The translations under genes and the position numbers were made by a program. From the NCBI RefSeq assembly GCF_017654505.1, contig NC_054555.1:8301835-8365834 (forward strand): a stretch of DNA of 64,000 bases. Reading direction: 5' to 3'. Positions 60,847 to 64,000 of the stretch are shown here, piece after piece; position 1 is the stretch's first letter; every line of letters begins with the position of its first letter. The stretch is from Polyodon spathula (lineage: Eukaryota; Chordata; Actinopteri; Acipenseriformes; Polyodontidae). A model generated the notes under the pieces. It made no database searches. It was not told where the DNA came from and worked only from the letters and a program-made list of their open reading frames with translations.

Positions 60847-62194
60847 AATGGATTTAGGGGAGTTCCCTAACAAAAGCTGAATCTCAAAAGAATAATTGTG
60901 TAAATATAGTAATTGTTACAGCTGTGTATTTAAAACTGGATTAATTTATCCGCCTTTTTACATATCTGCCTTTACTTTGGTCCTACCACGGTCAGATATG
61001 TGACAGATTATTGTACTACAGTACAGTACTACCACCTTTAGAATACCCATACCCATTATTAGAAGCTGCAGACCTGAATATGAAATTAAAAAATAAGTCC
61101 AGCCACAGCTACAACAATTGTGGGAATATATAAAAAAAAAAAAAACAGCAGGGCAGAGGAAACAGACTTTCTTATTACAAAATAAGGATTTTGTTTCTTT
61201 TTTTTTCTTTATCTGAGCTTGGCAGACTCCCAAAATTGTATTAATTCTGGTTGAACATGATGCCCTGTGGAGGTGGAATACATTTCTGTATTTAGAATTA
61301 CTTTTTCTCTATTTTTCCAAACAATGTTGAAATGGTCTTTGTGTCTTTGCCAAGCTACTAACGAAGACAAGTTTTCTGTATGCTTCGTTTTCTCAATCAT
61401 TGTGTCAATACAAACTGACTGAAGTTTAATTTATCAAGTTTTCTCAGAGGTAACAATTAAGAGATGAAAAAAAGCAATTGCCAGAAGGGCAACTGGTGTT
61501 ATATTGAAAAGCGTGCACAGTTTACATCCCAGTGCAGCAATAGGAAATCCAGTTTAGTTTGGTATTCCCAATTCACAGCAGCTGTGCCTTTTACTTAAAT
61601 ATGAGGACCTTAAGTAAAAGGTGTTGTTCATTTATTTTAAGGTCTAATTTGTTTTTAAAGGCTTGTGAAACTTGCTGGATCAAACACGCTTGGTACTTCT
61701 GTCAATCCCCCAAGCAGGAATTGTACGACTGCTACCCTGCACGCTTTCCTATGCTGCTGCTGTTTGTCATCAATCATCATCATTATCATCAACATTCTTG
61801 TTAAAATAGCCAAAGATCCCCTGAGAGATATATCTAATTTAAGATGACAGCCCCATGACAGGCTACATCATAATTACACAACCTCTTGCTTTCATTGTTA
61901 GAATAGCAACAAGGTGTAGCTCATACTATCAAGTTTTACAAACAACTCTGCATAACATGAAAATGAACTGTGACCTTATTGTATAAAAATAAATGCAAAT
62001 ACAGAGCTGAAGGCTTTACAAAAAAAAAATAAATAAATAAAAAGACCCTTATATTAATCTCTACCAGCTTTACCAGATACTGTATAAAGATAAAAATCTT
62101 CCTGTCGCACAGAAAATGCCATTGGTTTATCCGTAATACTTTATATTAAGGTGCCGCTTATTAATGTTTGATAAATGTTTTATAAATGTATAAT
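60847..62194. other. Unassigned intergenic DNA
   Basis: No gene recognised. The minus frames at 60958-61400 and plus frames at 61559-61847 have no domain. At 62125-62194, TAATACTTTATATTAAGGTG followed by TAAATGTTTTATAAATGT looks like another dispersed repeat, which the LTR-B fragment entered. Confidence 0.45.
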
Positions 62195-62353
62195 TGTGAC
62201 AAAGTGCCCACCCCTGTGTATATTATCTGTTATGTGTTGCGTGTGGTGTGTTTAAATGTTGGTGTATAGACATTGGTACACGGGATATAAACGGGTCTGT
62301 GTAACACGTACATTTAAAATGTATATGTGTATTTAGGCATGAGGATTGCACAG
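62195..62353 (+). mobile_element. LTR-B head fragment (about 159 bp)
   Basis: TGTGACAAAGTGCCC through GGATATAAACGGGTCTGTGT to GAGGATTGCACAGCA follows the first 160 bp of the solo LTR at 39534. It then switches at about 62354 to the proline-rich coding region. The rest of the LTR and any gag-pol are absent. Confidence 0.85.
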
Positions 62354-62768
62354 CATCCAGGAAGGCAGAGGTCCTACCGCTGTCTCCAGAGCCGCACCAG
62401 TCTCCTGCAAGTGAGGGAGAACCACACCAGTCCCCTGTAACAAGGGGAGACTACATGCCGCTCCCACCTCCACCGCCAGGAGACTACACGCTGCTCCCAC
62501 CTCCATGGACAGGAGCAGAGCAGCAGGAGCTGTCTCTGCCACCTCCATAGGCAGGAGCAGAGCAGCAGGAGCTGTCTCTGCCTCCGCCACCTCCACTGGC
62601 AGGCACAGAGCAGCAGGAGCTGCCTCTGCCTCCGCCACCTTCACTGGCAGGAGACTACACGCCTCCACCACCTCCATTGGCAGGAGCAGAGAGCAGGAGC
62701 TGCCTCTGCCTCCGCCACCACCATCGGCAGGAGCAGAGCAGCAGGAGCTGCCTCTGCCTCCTCCACCA

Positions 62769-62990
62769 GCAGAGGGTGAATGCCTGCTGGGTCCCCGTCC
62801 CCCTGCAGAGGGTGAATGCCTGCTGGGTCCCCGTCCCCCAGCAGAGCGTGAATGCCTGCTGGGTCCCCGTTCCCCAGCAGAGGGTGAATGCCTGCTGGGT
62901 CTCCGTCCCCAAGCAGAGGGTGAATGCCTGCTGGTATCACTTCCCCCACCAGCAGAGGGTGAATGCCTGCTGGTAGCACTTCCCCCACCA
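62769..62990. repeat. Six tandem 36-39-bp coding units
   Basis: Units start (GCAGAG) at 62769, 62805, 62841, 62877, 62913 and 62952. The first five are exactly 36 bp apart, so the frame is kept and the array is young. Confidence 0.85.
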
Positions 62991-63205
62991 TCACGAGGAG
63001 AGGAGCTGGAGCTTCCTCTGTCTCCACCTCCATCAGGGGGAGAGGAGCAGGAGCTGCTTCTCCCTGCACCAGAAGGACCAGGACTAGATGCTGGCAGTCC
63101 TCAGCAGCCCTTGCATCGGCTGCTGAGGGAAGCACGGGGAAGAACCTCCCGGCCACAGTGGCCGAAAAGAGGGCCAACACCCGCACCCCAACTTGTCCTG
63201 TCTCC

Positions 63206-63301
63206 CTGCCTCGCTTTGCCCAAGCATGCCTGCCTCGCTTTGCCCAAGGATGCCTGCCTCGCTTTGCCGAAGGTTGCCTGCCTCGCTTTGCCCAAGGATC
63301 C
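63206..63301. repeat. Four tandem 24-bp coding units
   Basis: Each unit reads CTGCCTCGCTTTGCCCAAGG plus four bases, with a few changes. Confidence 0.85.
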
Positions 63302-63329
63302 CTGCCACTCTTCGCCCAAGGATGCCAGT

Positions 63330-63493
63330 CGCTCCGCATCGCCTGGGGTTGCTAGTCGCTCAGCATCGCCTGGGTTTGCCAGTCACTCCGCATCGCCTGG
63401 GGTTGCCAGTTGCTCCACATCGCTTGGGGTTGCCCGCTGCTCCGCATCGTCTGGGGTTGCCCGCCCCTTTCCGCATCGCCTGGGGTTGCCTGC
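63330..63493. repeat. Six tandem units of about 27 bp
   Basis: Units read CGCTCCGCATCGCCTGGGGT plus seven bases. The last one carries two extra bases, which shifts the frame. Confidence 0.85.
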
Positions 63494-63981
63494 CGCTCCA
63501 CATCACAGTCGGAAGTACTGTGGCCGGAACCCCACCAAGGGGAGCTGCCAGCCACGAAGAAGGGGGAGGAGGTCTGGAGACCACCAACCCCAGCAGCAGT
63601 TTTGCTGCCGGAGATCGGGGGGGGGGGAGGTCAGGAGACCTGCTCCCACTGCAGCAGTTTCGCTGCCGGAGATCGTGGGGGAGGTCTGGAGACCTGCTCC
63701 CACTGCAGTTTCTTCACTGCCGGAAGAACAGTGGTCGAAGCCCCACCAAGGGGAGCTGCTGGCTCTGAAGAAGGGGGTAGGTCAGGAGACCACCCCCCAA
63801 GCAGCCTTTCCACTGCCAGGACTACCTTGGCAGGAGTATACCACCCCGCTGTCAGCATTGGTGCTGACAGCCTTAAGATCTGTGGGCCCCTGGAAGCCTT
63901 CGGTCCTGGCCAAGGATTTTGTGCGGGACGTTTGGGCTTTTAAGGGGGTAGGTGGCCATTGAGGCCATTTGTGCTTTGCAT

Positions 63982-64000
63982 GGGGGGGGGGGGGGGGGGG
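63982..64000. repeat. G-run at the window edge
   Basis: Nineteen consecutive Gs end the window. It may be the polypurine tract of the LTR-B element, or a sequencing or assembly limit. Confidence 0.6.

Larger units (their letters stand above)
62354..63962 (+). pseudogene. Proline-rich tandem-repeat protein of an LTR-B element, frameshifted
   Basis: I do not recognise a function. The region is GC-rich, unlike everything else here except the gag-pol. It encodes runs of short repeats: AGAEQQEL/LPPPP units (62500-62760), six 36-39-bp units reading AEGECLLGPRPP (62769-62990), four 24-bp units reading CLALPKDA (63206-63301) and six roughly 27-bp units reading RSASPGVAS (63330-63493). Longer units around LPEI and EVWRPAPT follow (63590-63720). 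The 485-codon open frame (62505-63962) is not one protein. Comparing repeat units shows a TAG at 62548-62550, a lost base near 62690, two extra bases near 63465 and one extra G in an 11-G run at 63617-63627. It probably sat at the 3' side of a retroelement. Confidence 0.55.

Noticed and set aside
62333..63339. Minus-strand frames opposite the proline-rich region
   Set aside because: They mirror the tandem repeats; stop-poor GC-rich repeats leave several frames open by composition.
62769..63493. A CRISPR array or a minisatellite without coding content
   Set aside because: The repeats are directly adjacent with no unique spacers, and unit lengths are mostly multiples of three, which fits coding tandem repeats.

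Overview
This window is AT-rich, gene-poor vertebrate DNA. The repertoire (a Gmr1-like Ty3/gypsy retrotransposon, an L2-type LINE, Tc1, Harbinger and hAT relics, tRNA-derived SINEs, long (ATT)n, (TA)n and (GT)n tracts) points to a ray-finned fish. A non-teleost such as a sturgeon or paddlefish is my guess from the style of the repeats and cannot be proved here. I find no convincing host protein-coding exon, tRNA, rRNA or CRISPR. It reads as an intergenic or intronic desert filled by transposons of several ages.

The dominant feature is a complete LTR retrotransposon at 10641-16560. It has 736/737-bp LTRs that differ by one T in a homopolymer, a perfect 5-bp target-site duplication (GTGAA), a primer-binding site resembling the 3' end of tRNA-Leu, and one uninterrupted gag-pol frame of 1531 codons. 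Its domain order is Gag, protease, integrase, reverse transcriptase, RNase H. Integrase lies upstream of RT, the Ty1/copia order, although the enzymes are of Ty3/gypsy type. That is the hallmark of the Gmr1 group, and the gag carries the SCAN-like capsid segment known from that group. Every catalytic motif I looked for is present, so this is a very young and possibly active copy. Two solo LTRs of the same family (3043-3765 and 19973-20687), each with its own perfect 5-bp duplication, lie on either side.

A second, unrelated LTR family (LTR-B) occurs three times: a truncated copy at 9350-9557, a complete solo LTR at 39534-40180 with a GGTAC duplication, and a head fragment at 62195-62353. The head fragment is joined to a strongly repetitive proline-rich coding region that runs to a G-run at the right edge. 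That coding region looks like an internally deleted, frameshifted element.

Other elements, left to right: the 5' end of a dead Tc1 transposon (1-394); a tRNA-type SINE (4325-4580); a LINE 3' fragment between long direct repeats (27451-28014); a broken PIF/Harbinger transposase on the minus strand (34640-35868); a 399-bp inverted-repeat MITE with a TTA duplication (38481-38879); two Tc1-type MITEs of one family in opposite orientation (44770-45107 and 50170-50471); a second SINE (47612-47895); a decayed L2 LINE (52700-54685) enclosed by about 220-bp inverted repeats (52401/55914); and a hAT-type MITE with an 8-bp duplication (60475-60838). The stretches between hold microsatellites, older repeats and unassigned unique DNA. 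A few higher-complexity blocks might be conserved non-coding elements, but that cannot be judged from one sequence.
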